Positions 42,428 to 53,819 of a DNA stretch of 64,000 bases are shown here, in pieces. The DNA is from Hypomyces perniciosus (lineage: Eukaryota > Ascomycota > Sordariomycetes > Hypocreales > Hypocreaceae). Position numbers and translations under genes: made by a program. Position 1 is the first letter of the stretch; every line of letters starts with the position of its first letter. The stretch is from the NCBI GenBank assembly GCA_008477525.1, contig SPDT01000007.1, positions 5,270,001 to 5,334,000 on the forward strand, read 5' to 3'. The notes under the pieces are model-generated. The model was not told where the DNA came from. It saw only the letters and a program-made list of their open reading frames with translations, and searched no databases.

Positions 42428-45400
42428 ATGTCGAGCCATAAGACACGACCGACTCGGTCTAATAGCTTGCAGCGCATGCTCGAGCTCGAGCGGCGCTACA
42501 TGGTAAGGGAATCCTTCAACTCCAAGCTTCCACTTCGTCCACCAACTTGAAGCTCACTTTTGCCATTGATATAGCTCGAGCGACTGCAGTCAGCACCGCC
42601 CGCCGCTCCCATACCTGTCCCTCCAGTCGCCTCCAAGACAACGTCCTCATCGCCAGCCCGACCGAGCATCCAAGTCCGTCGTATTGAAGGCCAGGCCCAG
42701 AAGGATGCCCACAAGGATACCCATAAGGATACCCCAAAAGGTGTCGTGGCCCCTCGCGAGAAGCTGGTAATCCCTCGGATAACCCCGCTGGCCATCAACG
42801 TCAGCTCCACCAAACTGCAGATCGACACCTCTACTGAATCAGACAGGGAGGTCCTCTCGGACTCATCTGCACCGCCCAACAGCGTTTCACCGGATAAGCC
42901 TTCGTCCAAGGTGGTGTCATTCGACGTTCCGCCTGACGATGACGAGGACGACCGGAGATCCATCTGCCAGTCTCCCAGCTGGGAAGCGTACGGTCGGCGC
43001 AAGAAGGAGGAAAAGAAGGAGCACAAGGAGTTGAAGAAAGAGCAGAAGAAGGAGCCAAAGAAAGAGCAAAAGAAGGACCAGAAGGATCCGAAAAAGGAGC
43101 AGATTGAGCACAAAGAACAGAAGGAGCAGAAACAGAAGAAGCGGGAGAAAGATGCAACTGGCAAGGTAGGCTTCATAAGGAAGAAGCGCCTAAGCAAGCA
43201 ACCACCGCCGACCTCCTCCCCACACGCTTTGGAACAAGCCAACCGCATGATATTGGCAGCAGCCTCTGCACCATCCCTAGAAAAGCCAAGACCAGCGAGT
43301 GCTTTAGGCTTGACTAGCCCTGTCGCGGATGATACTTCAACTGCACGCCGTCCTCGTTCGCGATCTGGCTCCTTCACCTCACTGATCAGGGCCCCCTTCG
43401 AGTCACGACGAGCTTCGGTTGATGCCACGCCCCTCGGCGAGTCGGGTTTCATTGGGGGCATCAAGCTTGAGATACAGCGGCATGCTGCCTACCAGAAGAC
43501 GATCGCAGACCCAGCAAAGGGAGACGAGTCTGACATCCATCCCGCGCTTCGAGCAGCCAATTCACATAATCAGAAATGGTCAGCGCCCCTCAAGTCCCCT
43601 CCGCCTCCCTCCCGTCCCAACGGATCGGACCCTCAGCGACGAGCCTACCCACCCATCACTAGACATGGAAGTTCAGCAAAGACCCGATCACTTATTTCGC
43701 CAACTGCGCCAGATATCCCTGATATTGGCACAATCGAAAAGTGGCGAGCCTTTGTTGGTCTGAAGTCGACGCCGAGGCAAGATACAGGGGCCAAGAATGG
43801 TCCAAAATTTGAAGGCCCCGGGAAACTTGCTCTGCCTGGTGAGGGCGGCAAGTCATCATCTTCTTCCCTGCCATTGTCTGTACAATCCCTACAAATCAAG
43901 GGGAAAACTGAAGGAACTTCTGCGACTGGTGATGCCTTATCCGAACCTGCTGCACTACACAATAGCCCTCGCATAGCTCCTCAGAATGGTGGAAAGATCG
44001 AATTCGACAAGCCAAACGGGAGCACCAGTACCTTGGCGAGTCAGCGACAGCTAAAACCTCCAGCTTTCATTGAGCAGCATGTTAAAGCCCAAGGAACCGC
44101 ACATGTTGCCTTTGCGGAGACACAACATTCGAAGAGCGAATGGGATACCCGCGGGGATCCTGAGCCCAAAAACCACGTGGCGATTCCAACAATCCAGAAG
44201 GACTCGGCAACAATAAACGATCTATCGAGGGTGCCTCCTTCGCCGCCACGCCGCAGCTCAAAACGGAACTCACTTTTGAGTTTGGACGGATCGGTGTCCT
44301 CGTTGTCTTCACCCGGCGAGGGGCCTGCGTCGCGTTCTCCCACCCGTCGACCCGGTAGCCCTGGTGAATCCATCAAGAGCGCTACAGAGACTCGCCATCA
44401 ACCAAAACCAAGCCCAGGGTTGTCACCCAAGCTACCGCTGGAGTCGCATATTGTTGCTACAACCCATGTAACTCAGCGTGAGAGCCATTTGAACTTGGGT
44501 AAATCCTCGATGGACTCTGCGGAATTCAGGAACAATGAGCTTGCAACCTCCGGGGCATCCCTTAGGCCGTCAACACCCCGTGAAAACTCTCCGTCTGAGG
44601 TAAACCCCGACCGAGCTTCGATTACGACTTGGGAAGACATACAAACATCTGTTATGCACACTATCGAGACCAAGGTTTCCCTTTCCCCGATCCGCAAGGC
44701 ACACAGCTTCCTTCGCGATGACAGTGATTTTACTGTTCGTCGACTAGCAGAAGAGTTGCCACCGCCGCCCCGCTCACCAGACGACTCATCATCGTCTGAT
44801 GACTTCCATTCTCCATCAGCTCCAGGCACACCTGATACTTCTCGACCCCAGTCCGAAAAAGGCGTTCCGCCACCCTTCCCCGATATTGAGAAGAGACTCA
44901 TGACCGACGAGGAACCAACTATCAGACATGATTCTCAGAGCTCTGTTAAGGAACCCGCTTCTAATAAGCTGGAGGCTGTCTCAAGCCCTGCCAACTCCAC
45001 ATCCGATGATCCCAGACTGGGCAACGACGCTTCTGTAGCGCATGCAACTGTCATTAAAGTCGTGACTCCAGTCCCCGTTACGCAACTGCCACGCCTGGCT
45101 GTTCAGCAGCGCCCTCAACCGCAAGCAAATGGGGTTGTTGAAACAAACTTCCTGCCGAAGCTGAAACATCAGCCGTTGAAACCGGTGGACAAGACCACGC
45201 CGAGGCAGTCGGCACCAGCAGCACCACGTGTACCAGGAGACGAAAGATTGGTGGTGAAGGGGCCCGCCTCTTATCTTGAAGAAGCACGAAAAGCCACTCC
45301 ACTGGCTCCTCCGCCCCAAACACTAAAAGTGCCTCAACAGGCTCAATTTATCCCGAAAGTCATGCCACCACCTTCGATCCGTAGCCAGCCAAACTCATCT

Positions 45401-45712
45401 GCGACTGATCCCATTACGAAAGCGGTGCGCCACAACCCAGCAGCTGTTGTTGGAATTCCAGGCGGCGAGCCGATTGCGAAGATGTTTGTGGAATGCTGCG
45501 GGTGCAAGTTCTACCATGATATGCCGAGCAACCTGTACGAAGCCATGGCGAACCCAGAATCAGTAATCCGCCCGAGAGGCAATGTTGGCAGTGGTGGGTT
45601 CGCAGGGACGCTATCAATGACTGTGAAATGTCCCTGGTGCAGCCATGAGATGAGCACCAGATGCTGTGCTGGCTATGCTGCCATGGTCTACGTCAAAGAG
45701 AAGCTGCATTAA
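42428..45712 (+). CDS. large low-complexity protein with C-terminal zinc-ribbon-like domain
   Basis: Two exons, 42428-42502 and 42575-45712 (72 nt intron, GTAAGG...ATATAG), give 1,070 residues. Exon 1 encodes MSSHKTRPTRSNSLQRMLELERRYM and exon 2 continues LERLQSAPPAAP. About residues 140-185 are a Lys/Glu/Gln-rich charged helix. The middle 700 residues are Ser/Pro-rich and disordered. The last 80 residues hold cysteines in pairs: FVECCGCKFYHDMPSNLYE, then VKCPWCSHEMSTRCCAGYAAMVY, consistent with a zinc ribbon. I know this C-terminus only as a conserved fungal domain of unknown function. No catalytic motif or signal peptide is present. Confidence 0.78.
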
Positions 45713-46126
45713 GCAGGCAGTTGCATGATTTTTGCAATCTACGACGATACGATTTGCTTGATAGCGATTCTAAGCTTTTCGAGACGAATTCCCTTTTGTC
45801 ATGACATGGAGCCTTGGAGTTAAGCGCAATACCATTTTGCTTTTTCGGTTATTTTCTTTTATGATGTAAAAAAAAACCAGGACGCGGAGGACATAATTTG
45901 ATTGCTCACTGGCTTGGATTGATTGCCTCCGCGGGCTCTCTATTCAATACTCCCACAGCCTACGCACAGCACACTATCTATGTATGTATGTTTGACTCTT
46001 TTTTTGTCACGAGGCACAGAGAAACTTGGGGATTATAGTTTGATGGAAATGATTGCAAATGAGATGAGAATATATGAATGAATGCCCATAAATAGGGGGT
46101 TGTTAATATAATTTATCATGTTGAGC
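45713..46126. other. convergent gap
   Basis: Shared 3' flank of the two neighbouring genes with T-rich runs; nothing else seen. Confidence 0.4.
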
Positions 46127-46904
46127 TTACGCGTTGAATGTTCTGTTCTTGTCATGCAGTCGCTGCTGCAACTCTGAAACCTTTCTCGCAAGGTCAAGGT
46201 TAGTCGCTTTAAGGACAGACATAGCTTGATGGCTGTGATCCAGCCGACCCTGGAGAATCGACTCTCTCTTTTCAATGATTTTGACACGATCCTCCAAGAA
46301 AGTCAGCCTAGCTTTGAGTTCTTCATTGACGCTTGCGCCAGATCGCTGGGCGGGGACGGTTTCGGCTTCGATCTCTATGATGCCGCGCTCGACGAGGATG
46401 TCGGAGAAGGACTTTGCTTGAATTTGGGCCTGGGAGCAGATCATAGCGTAGAGCTGGTCTACGCAGCGGATAGCGAAGGATAACTCGGCGTCCTCATCGT
46501 CATCGTCGTCGTCGTTGTCGTTGTCGTTGTCGTTGCGGGTTTGATCTGTAAGGGGTGTGGACGTTAACGACTCGAGGTTGACTCTGGGGATTGTGGGCCA
46601 GAGATCGTCGCTTGGACGGGAGGTGGAGAGGTCAAAGTCCAAGAGGCCTGTGTTGTCTGGTTAGTTTATCGCTTGTGAGAAGTCTCTTTGGAAAGGGGGT
46701 GGTTTTGCCTTGTTTGACATATTCGCCGCGAAGATCCCAGAGGAAGGATTGGACGCTCCAGTGGTGCGTGGAGCGGCTAGACCGGAGGACATCGTCGATG
46801 CAGGAAGATAGTTCGTTGGGGAACTCTGAAAGGTCGGCTATGGCGATGTGCTTGCAGAGGAGATCCTCCAACTCCCTCAGCGCTGCTGGGAATGATCCTG
46901 ACAT
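46127..46904 (-). CDS. hypothetical coiled-coil protein with a probable GC-AG intron
   Basis: Two minus-strand exons, 46904-46709 and 46647-46127, give 238 residues. The frame joins only if the intron 46708-46648 starts with GC (AAG|GCAAAA) and ends ACACAG; the splice gives EYVKQGLLDFDLS. A GT donor eight bases upstream would put exon 2 out of frame. The N-terminal 65 residues are helical (ELEDLLCKHIAIADL). An Asn/Asp repeat follows (NDNDNDNDDDDDDED). The C-terminal 90 residues form a coiled coil (LKARLTFLEDRVKIIEKRESI ... KVSELQQRL). I do not recognise the family. The layout could suit a kinetochore or scaffold-type subunit, but that is a guess. Confidence 0.65.
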
Positions 46905-48012
46905 GATGGTTTGGGGAGGACCAGTAAGCAGAGAGAAACCCGGTACCCAAAAAGACAATCGAGGAGGGCAGCGAGCTGCTTTAAAAAGGCGACTGGTTCC
47001 GAAGTTGTGGAGAAAGTGAAGGTGAATTGTACATGAGTCAATGGTGACTGGGGGTTGATTCATGACTGCCGTAGAGTGAATCAAGAATAGGGCTTTCTTC
47101 TTGAACAATCTGAGGTTGGCTTCATATTGATCGCGATTCAGCTTATTGTTCGAAGACAAGTCTCATCATTGTGCTACGTTAGGCATTTGCGCGTGACGGG
47201 GTTTTGTGGACAGGGCTCGGGTGAGCAGTCCGAGGTTTTCACAATTTGTTCCACGTAAAGACATTTGCATTTGATGTAACTGATTGTTAGAGAAGAATGA
47301 AGGCCATACCTTTCTTACAGTAAAATCCTTGAGTAAAGACTGACATTCAGCCCTTGGCTTGTGCTGGCCTTGAGCTACCTACCTAGGCAACAACGCCTTT
47401 ACTTCTCCGTCTTGTTGTAGGAGAAGTTTCAGCTGCGAACTGAGCTGATTCGCCAAGCAATAACAAGTGAGAGTAAGGTGAAAATAGGACACATAATTGC
47501 TCATTTCGCATGATTCTTCGTCACGGCAGAGACAATGATGCGGATGCTGGATAGTGGTGAGTAACGTGTGACAACCGGAGAAACCTTGGCACGTGGGTTA
47601 TGCGAAACACTGCCACTGATTAAGCGGTGTCGACTATCTATAAACTGACCCCTTTAATGTTTGCACAGTATGGACTAGAAATACGACTATTCTACTCCGT
47701 ATCGGTTTATTAATTCTTGCCTAATACCGACGACATATGATTCTAAAGACTAGTGCTTCTATTTGACCATTTGTGGGGATTGTACGGAGTACGAGCTGTG
47801 AGATGGAAACTACGAGTAGGTAGTACTAACTCAACACCGAGACTAGAACTCGTAAGGAAAGCGTGCTCCATCCAGGTGCATGTGGTACAAATGTATAAAT
47901 ACACCGGTCTCGCCGCTTCAACCCATTCTAGTTTGTAATATTCTAGAACCTCACGAACAAATGGCGGGAATGTTGAGATTCGACCAAACCGCGTATAAAT
48001 CTCGAGACTACA
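46905..48012. other. intergenic region
   Basis: Divergent promoter region of about 1.1 kb. A TACGGAGTAC word is at 47783-47792. No gene is seen. Confidence 0.45.
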
Positions 48013-49495
48013 ATGGGTTCCAACGGCGTGGATGCGAAAAGTGAGCACTTCCTTCATTCACCTGCATCAATCATGACCATATGCTAACCCTGATGTGCAA
48101 GGCTGTCGTACTTGCGTCCGACGACGCATTCGCTGTGATTTTGGCCGTCCTTCTTGTGCCAAATGCATCAAAAAGGGATTGAGCTGCCCTGGATATGGGC
48201 GACAACTGCGGTGGGCTGATGGCGTTGCAGTTCGTGGCAGGCTGAAGGGTCAGAGGGTGCCTGTTCCACGGCCACAAAACGAGGAGGGCCAGGATTCAGG
48301 GGGCATCCTGCTTCTACAGGGTGTGGGAAACAGCCTGAACGTCATCCTTTGTGCATCCTTGCCGGAATTTATCGACTACTACGACAAGAAGCTGGCGGGA
48401 CTGATGGTATGGATCGACTCGGAAGAGAACCTCTATCGACGCCGCATGCTGCCCATGGCGGCTGAAACGCCGGGACTTCGCTTCGCCATCGCAGCCTTCT
48501 CCGCATATCATGGGCCCATGACATGTCCATATGAGATGCCCCGCTTCCATGAAGCTGCAAGGGATGCCTGTTTGGAAATAATTGAGCATCAGCTGCAGGA
48601 CATGAATGGTCGACTCACCGGAGGATGCGAGTTGAACAGCAAGTCTGATATTGCCACTGCAGAATGGATGCTGGCATGCATTCTAGTGATTGGCAGCTAC
48701 GAGATGGCCAAACGTGAGGCCATCACCGCCGAGGGGCATAAGCGTGCCGCAAGAACGCTTGTCAACGTGTTTGGGTCGAACGAGACTCGCAACAGAGGCT
48801 TATTTGCGTTTCTGCGGAATCAGCTCTCAATACAGGATGTTCTCACGTCGACAACGTCGTTTGATCTGTCAGACGTCGAGCAAACCATCGTACCGAATTC
48901 CGACAGTGTTCTGTTTTCAGAATACCTTTTATTCTTGCACCATGTAACGCTGCTTTCTCGACAAGCGATGGCCACATCAGGGACCATCGACCCGCAGCCT
49001 GGGACACATTCTTTGACTGCGGCTGAGATTCGATCGCGATTTGAGCAGGCGAGGGGACATACATTGATGGTAGCAGGGCAATTTCGAATGGAACCGTCTA
49101 TTGTCCGTCGCGATTTCGTCCGTTTGGTAGACATCTACCATCACGCTGCAGTCCTTTACTCCTACAGATGCTTCGGCCATGCGACATTGGATAATTCCGA
49201 CCGAACATCCTCGATTTTGAAGCTATTTGAGCAGCTTGAAGAGTTGGAAGACTTGTCTTTTTGTGTCCAGAATCTGCCTTGGCCAGTCTTCATTGCCGGG
49301 ACAGAGTGCTATGGCGACAAAGATAAACATGACAGGGTCGCGAAGCTCCTTACGGAGGTCATTAGGTTGACACGTTTCAGGCACTATGAGGATATTGAAA
49401 CATTTCTCAACGCATTCTGGAATGGGACAGAACCAGATTGGCGACCGCTTGCTCAACAGTTCCAGGCAAACGGGATTCGGATTCTGCTAGCCTAA
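48013..49495 (+). CDS. Zn2Cys6 fungal transcription factor
   Basis: Two exons, 48013-48040 and 48102-49495 (61 nt intron, GTGAGC...GCAAG), give 473 residues. The binuclear zinc cluster is complete: C11-x2-C14-x6-C21-x6-C28-x2-C31-x6-C38 (CRTCVRRRIRCDFGRPSCAKC...C). Basic residues follow. The rest is a fungal-specific regulatory region (PEFIDYYDKKLAGLMVW, AFSAYHGPM, LLFLHHVTLLS), with the usual fungal_trans_2-like helices. The first exon is only nine codons, so the start lies away from the main frame. It faces a dioxygenase gene tail to tail with 5 bp between stop codons, which may hint at a shared function, but no target sites were identified. Confidence 0.88.
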
Positions 49496-49500
49496 CAAAT

Positions 49501-50599
49501 CTACCTAATAACTGTCTCCTCGTCAAGAACATTGAATATCTCCTGCATAGGGTCCTTGTACTTATACAGGCCCAGCGCCGGTGGGCAGATGCCGTATCCA
49601 AGAAGGCGCAACAGTTGTGGTGAGAATCCTCGAGTCTTGGCGACATCCGGTGGTAGCTCCAGATACTGATTCTCTTCCTGTCGTAAGGTCCCTTTGCACA
49701 TGAAAACACCGATAGTCTCTCGTGCGTCATCCCTGTTGCGAACGACACTTATCAGCATCACAGTCCTCACATAGGGGGGAAGGACAAATTGTTAAGAGGT
49801 GGGAGGGGAGGTGACACATACGTCGTGGTGTTTGAGCCTCCGGCGTGGTACACGTTGCCAACAAAGATGGCAGCATCGCCAACCTCGAGCTCTGCTGAGA
49901 TGGCTTCCTTGTCAAGGGGGCATCTATCTGGGCCCCATAGATGACTCTTGGGAATAATGACGGTTGCGCCGTTCGCCTTTGTTGTCTTTGATAGTGCCTG
50001 ACATTTAAGAAATCAGAATTTGGCTGTTTTTTTTTATAAAAAAATGGTGTCAATCAGAAGGCCGTCTGGAGAGGTGATCCTACCGTCACACAGCCGAGCA
50101 TTGCAGGCATATCGCAATTGCGTGTATGGTAGTCCGCGTCATCCCTGTGCAGAGGCTGCTGAGAGCCACCGGGCTCAACGCGGAAGCCGACAATGCTCGC
50201 GATTTGCGGCTTCGCAACTACAGTCTTTTGCCCTTGGCCCTCCCAATATGTATACTTGCTCGTGAGCATTTTCTCAGCGACGGACTGGAAAAGAGGGTTG
50301 ACGACAAGTTCGGCAGCGGCGTCTGAGTGGGCCAAGATGCCATGGGCACGCTTCGTCGTCTTGGGGAAGAAACCGGCGGCATCGGGGGTGTCCGAGTCGA
50401 AGATGGGCTTGAGGTCTTGTTTGATCTGCTGACAGAGGGATTGGGAAGCTAAAGATTTGACGATGACGGCACCGTCCCGCTCCAGGATGGATTCGAGCAG
50501 AGCTGCATCGGTTTTTGGGTCGTCGGCATAGACGGTGGTGATGTGTGTACCAGCATGAGTCGGGAATTGGTTCCCCGCTGAATGATCAGGGCAAACCAT
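49501..50599 (-). CDS. phytanoyl-CoA dioxygenase-family 2-oxoglutarate/Fe(II) enzyme
   Basis: Three minus-strand exons, 50599-50084, 49997-49822 and 49732-49501, give 307 residues. The HxD iron ligands are H151 and D153 in PLHRDDADYH; the distal His is in VYHAGGSNTTT. Conserved parts of the fungal PhyH group are present: LERDGAVIVKSL, GFFPKTTKRAHGILAHS, GATVIIPKSHLWGPDR, and TIGVFMCKGTLRQEENQYL. Close fungal relatives act in secondary metabolism and in breakdown of small acids, so the substrate is unknown. The choice of the CAACAG acceptor at 49733 gives a join (NTTTDDARETIG) with the normal family spacing; another AG upstream would add about 12 residues. Confidence 0.87.
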
Positions 50600-51458
50600 G
50601 GTTCCAATAAGACCCGATTCTTGGATGATACTCGTCCTGGCTTGTAATGCAACACGGGAAAAGGTTTAAAAGACACCTCCGGAGGCCGAAACGGCCTGTT
50701 GAGGCGACATCGGCGGTTTATATCTTCAGCTTGTCGCATGGATCTGATGTCGTGTGAGTCCTTCTTGACAACTCAATGCTTCTTAGAACAATGGGATGGA
50801 GGATATGGCGACGATCCGAGACCTGTTTGTTGGTAAAGCCACGCGACACCCCGAACCGGCATGTAAGACGAAGTTCTCACGATGACTACCAGAAGAGGAA
50901 GTGCGAGAGAGAGACCCACCAGGCGATTCGGCCATTTTCTCAACGTAATGGCCTAAATAGGACTAATCGATAATAGTACTACCAAGATTGGGGTCAGTCC
51001 TTCAGTGTACTCCGTACGAGTAGTACTGTAATATCTGGGGATCCAAGTTTGTTAACATTATGGGCAAATTGCAATTTCCGTTAGGTATCGAATGTAATTT
51101 CCAGGTTCGAGACGCAGTGTAAGTCGCTAGGCGGCAGAGAGGTTTGGGAATGCTACCCAAAATTCCCAAAACTGACATGAGGATGTTAAGAGTGGGGTCT
51201 TTGTTAATGCAGCCATGTTGCATCTGTTGCGACATCGTATAAGCAAGGAGCTTTACGGGTGAGCAGCGGCTCTAATACAAGTAGATACTTTTATATCTCT
51301 TTCAGTGGCTACTTGTCTTTCTCATCGCCGCAGACATTAATGTCGATCATCTCTCATTCATTTAATCTAGCCCTGGTTGGTGCCTGGGGAATTGACTCGA
51401 GTTGGAACACGGCTGTGCTTCACCAAAGAGCAACAGCAGAACTTCCAACTAAACCCAA
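50600..51458. other. intergenic region
   Basis: No gene is supported. A TACTCCGTACGAGTAGTACT tract lies at about 51008-51027. Confidence 0.45.
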
Positions 51459-52607
51459 CTATTCATCTGCGTCAACTTTCAAAAACTTCCGTATCTTCCC
51501 AAGTCCCTGTAAATCGCCCTCTAACGTGTTTGCCAACTTCTTATCCACCCATCCCTGAGTGAAGTCGCCTCCAAAGTCGATGAACCACGCATCACGCTTG
51601 TCATCGTCTATGACGATATTATGCGGCTTCACGTCGCCCCAGACCATGCCCACTCGATGGAGGCGCTCAATTGTCTCGCTGATCTGCGAAAACCACTTCT
51701 TCCTCGTCTTTATCTTCGCGTGGCGAATCTTGTTGAGCGGGTATCCTGAGACAAACTCTCGCAGGAATCCAATGACACGCCCCGTGTCCGCGTGAACAGC
51801 ATAGCCCAGGAACTTTGGAAGCCGTAGCCACTCGGTGGTGTCCGGTGTGAACGTTTTATGTATGCTTTCCAAGCATCCTATCTCACGAGCAAGAGTCTCA
51901 GATCCTGCTCCAAAGGCCTTGCAAAGCATCACTTGGCCGTTGACCCGAGCTTTGCTAACGGTCGAGTATGGGCCAGGACTGTACTGCTTGATGATGTGTA
52001 TTTCCTTGGACGAGAACTGCGGAACGCCTGGATCGAGATTGCGATCAAGCTCAGTGGCTGGACAGAGACCTTGCAAATAGTAGGACTCTTTGTAGGCTTC
52101 GTTTGGCTTTATCGGCACGAGAACAGCGTTTCCATCATCTGCTTCACGCAGACGGAATGTATGTGTGGTAGGATAGAGCACACAATGCAAATCCGGGAGA
52201 GTGCCCTGGGCTATAGGCTCCCGAACCGCCGTCACTTCTCTTAACATACCCCAGTCTCCGTTGACGACCCTATTCTTCGTTTCCACTAAAATTTCTTCGA
52301 AATCATCGTATTCATCAGCCTCATCCATCACCCAGCAGAGATGGTCAATGAGTTCGTCTTCGGTTCTACTCTGTTTGAGGCGTTTTGGCTGAGGGCCGTC
52401 CTTCTCCGAAGAGCTGGGGAACACGGATACTGAGATCCTCGTATCATTGAATTTGAAACCAACATGAGCGCCTTCTCCCTTTTTGGCTTCAATGAACATG
52501 TCCCCAATGTCGTCCACTGGGCCGTATTCACGTTCTTCTTCCTCATCGCCGTAATCACTTTCGCTTTCCGATAGGAAAATCTGCAACATTGCGTTTTCTG
52601 ACAACAC
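51459..52607 (-). CDS. kinase-like protein of a fungal family (WGD-type catalytic loop)
   Basis: Single exon on the minus strand, 382 residues. The first 150 residues are acidic with no known fold. From about residue 200: IIKQYSPGPYSTVSKARVNG is a degenerate Gly-rich loop, VMLCKAFG holds the lysine, and RLHRVGMVWGDVKPHNIVID is the catalytic loop, with Trp in place of the His of HRD/HGD. AWFIDFGGDFTQGWVD carries the metal-binding DFG. The loop WGD-KP-N is a known trait of a large fungal kinase-like family, so the Trp is not a defect. Its substrate is not known. ATG 52607 is the first in frame; MLQIFLSESES six codons later is equally possible. Confidence 0.78.
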   Translation of the reverse strand: MLSENAMLQIFLSESESDYGDEEEEREYGPVDDIGDMFIEAKKGEGAHVGFKFNDTRISVSVFPSSSEKDGPQPKRLKQSRTEDELIDHLCWVMDEADEYDDFEEILVETKNRVVNGDWGMLREVTAVREPIAQGTLPDLHCVLYPTTHTFRLREADDGNAVLVPIKPNEAYKESYYLQGLCPATELDRNLDPGVPQFSSKEIHIIKQYSPGPYSTVSKARVNGQVMLCKAFGAGSETLAREIGCLESIHKTFTPDTTEWLRLPKFLGYAVHADTGRVIGFLREFVSGYPLNKIRHAKIKTRKKWFSQISETIERLHRVGMVWGDVKPHNIVIDDDKRDAWFIDFGGDFTQGWVDKKLANTLEGDLQGLGKIRKFLKVDADE

Positions 52608-53338
52608 GAAAAGGGCTTCCGAAAAAAAAAATGAAGAGAGTAACAGGATTGAAGGCGAGTGTTGGGAGGATCCATATGAGAGGGCTCCAAAGGCACACTG
52701 GGCTTGATCGCCTTGGAGATTGATGCTGTGGAGTGTTGATGAGCACAGCAGACCAAAGAAAACAACTTCAGGGCGGCGATCTATTATTCTATGAAGAGGG
52801 ATGAAGGGAAAGCAAAGAAGTCATCTGTTTGCGCGAACGTTGAGCAATAAAACAGGTCGAGAGTCAAGATCCTGGCTGACTCTCGACGCCACCGTTTTTT
52901 CCCGACTGCGAAGTAATACGAAGTACTTCAAACTCCGTAGTAATACCGTAATACCACGGCTCTGTCATCTATCACCACCAAGTTACTATTCATATTGGGT
53001 CTCTGTCAATAGTCCTGCATACCATCTGCCATATCTATGCTTCCAGTGCTGTCCGTAAAAGAAATATGAAAAAATATATAAAAAATTATACAAAATTATA
53101 AAAAAGAAGAAAAAAGAAGAAAAAGACTCTGCGATGCTATCACGCGCGAGTCACGTATTCTGCCCTCAAATACCGCTTGTGCAGTGGCATATGCACAGTT
53201 ATTTCCACTGCGGACTTGATTGCTGTTTACAGCGATTAACGCGACAGTGCAAAGGGATGCTCCAGTCACATCGGAAATAGCTGGAATGGTAGCAGTTTAC
53301 AATCCGAATTATAGCCCGAGTTGCTCATCACTAGTCAA
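52608..53338. other. intergenic region before tRNA-Gly
   Basis: No gene is seen. Words of the TACGAAGTAC family lie at about 52915-52955 and an A-rich tract (aaaaaatatataaaaaattat) at about 53070-53130. Confidence 0.45.
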
Positions 53339-53419
53339 GCGTCATTGGTCTAGGGGTTAGGATTCAACTCTTCCATCTGGTGAAAAGTTGAGGCCCGGAT
53401 TCGAGTTCCGGATGACGCA
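53339..53419 (+). tRNA. tRNA-Gly (anticodon UCC), intron-containing
   Basis: The acceptor stem GCGTCAT pairs fully with ATGACGC, with discriminator A. The anticodon stem CAACT pairs with AGTTG; the loop reads CTTCCA followed by an intron of about 9-10 nt (TCTGGTGAA) and A. The T-arm is CCGGA-TTCGAGT-TCCGG. The loop CTTCCA with anticodon UCC decodes the glycine codon GGA and has the same loop as yeast tRNA-Gly(UCC). The A-box region (TGGTCTAGGGGTTAGG) is intact. Confidence 0.92.
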
Positions 53420-53819
53420 GGATCTTGCAATTAAAATTCGACTCGCCAAAACGGGTACGAGATGTTTTTTTTGCCCTTTTTTTCTTCTAAACGGCCCTTG
53501 GAGTACTGCCTTAAGGTTATGAAGAGGTGATGATGCATATGATGCCTTTGACAAACATTTCCAGTCCATATTGCCGCCTTGGCTGACTTACTTCTTCATG
53601 TTGGATCTCATGGCTTCTGGGAATAGAAACGCTTTATTATCATTGATGATATCGTTACCAAAGTCGGAAATAATGTATAGAACTTCATAGTGAACTCCAT
53701 ATCTTCGTATTCATATTATTCATCTCAAGGAAATGGCTGGCTGTTTCTAAAAGCTTACACCCTTCACTGCATCTTAGAGATCATCCCCTTTCTTGAGGCT
53801 AGTCCTCAACTGTAGTCAC
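53420..53819. other. intergenic region
   Basis: AT-leaning 3' flank between tRNA-Gly and the next gene; no gene is seen. Confidence 0.4.

Noticed and set aside
42496..43464. 322-codon minus-strand frame
   Set aside because: Antisense to the start of the low-complexity protein; Phe/Cys/Ser runs mirror the Lys/Glu helix codons.
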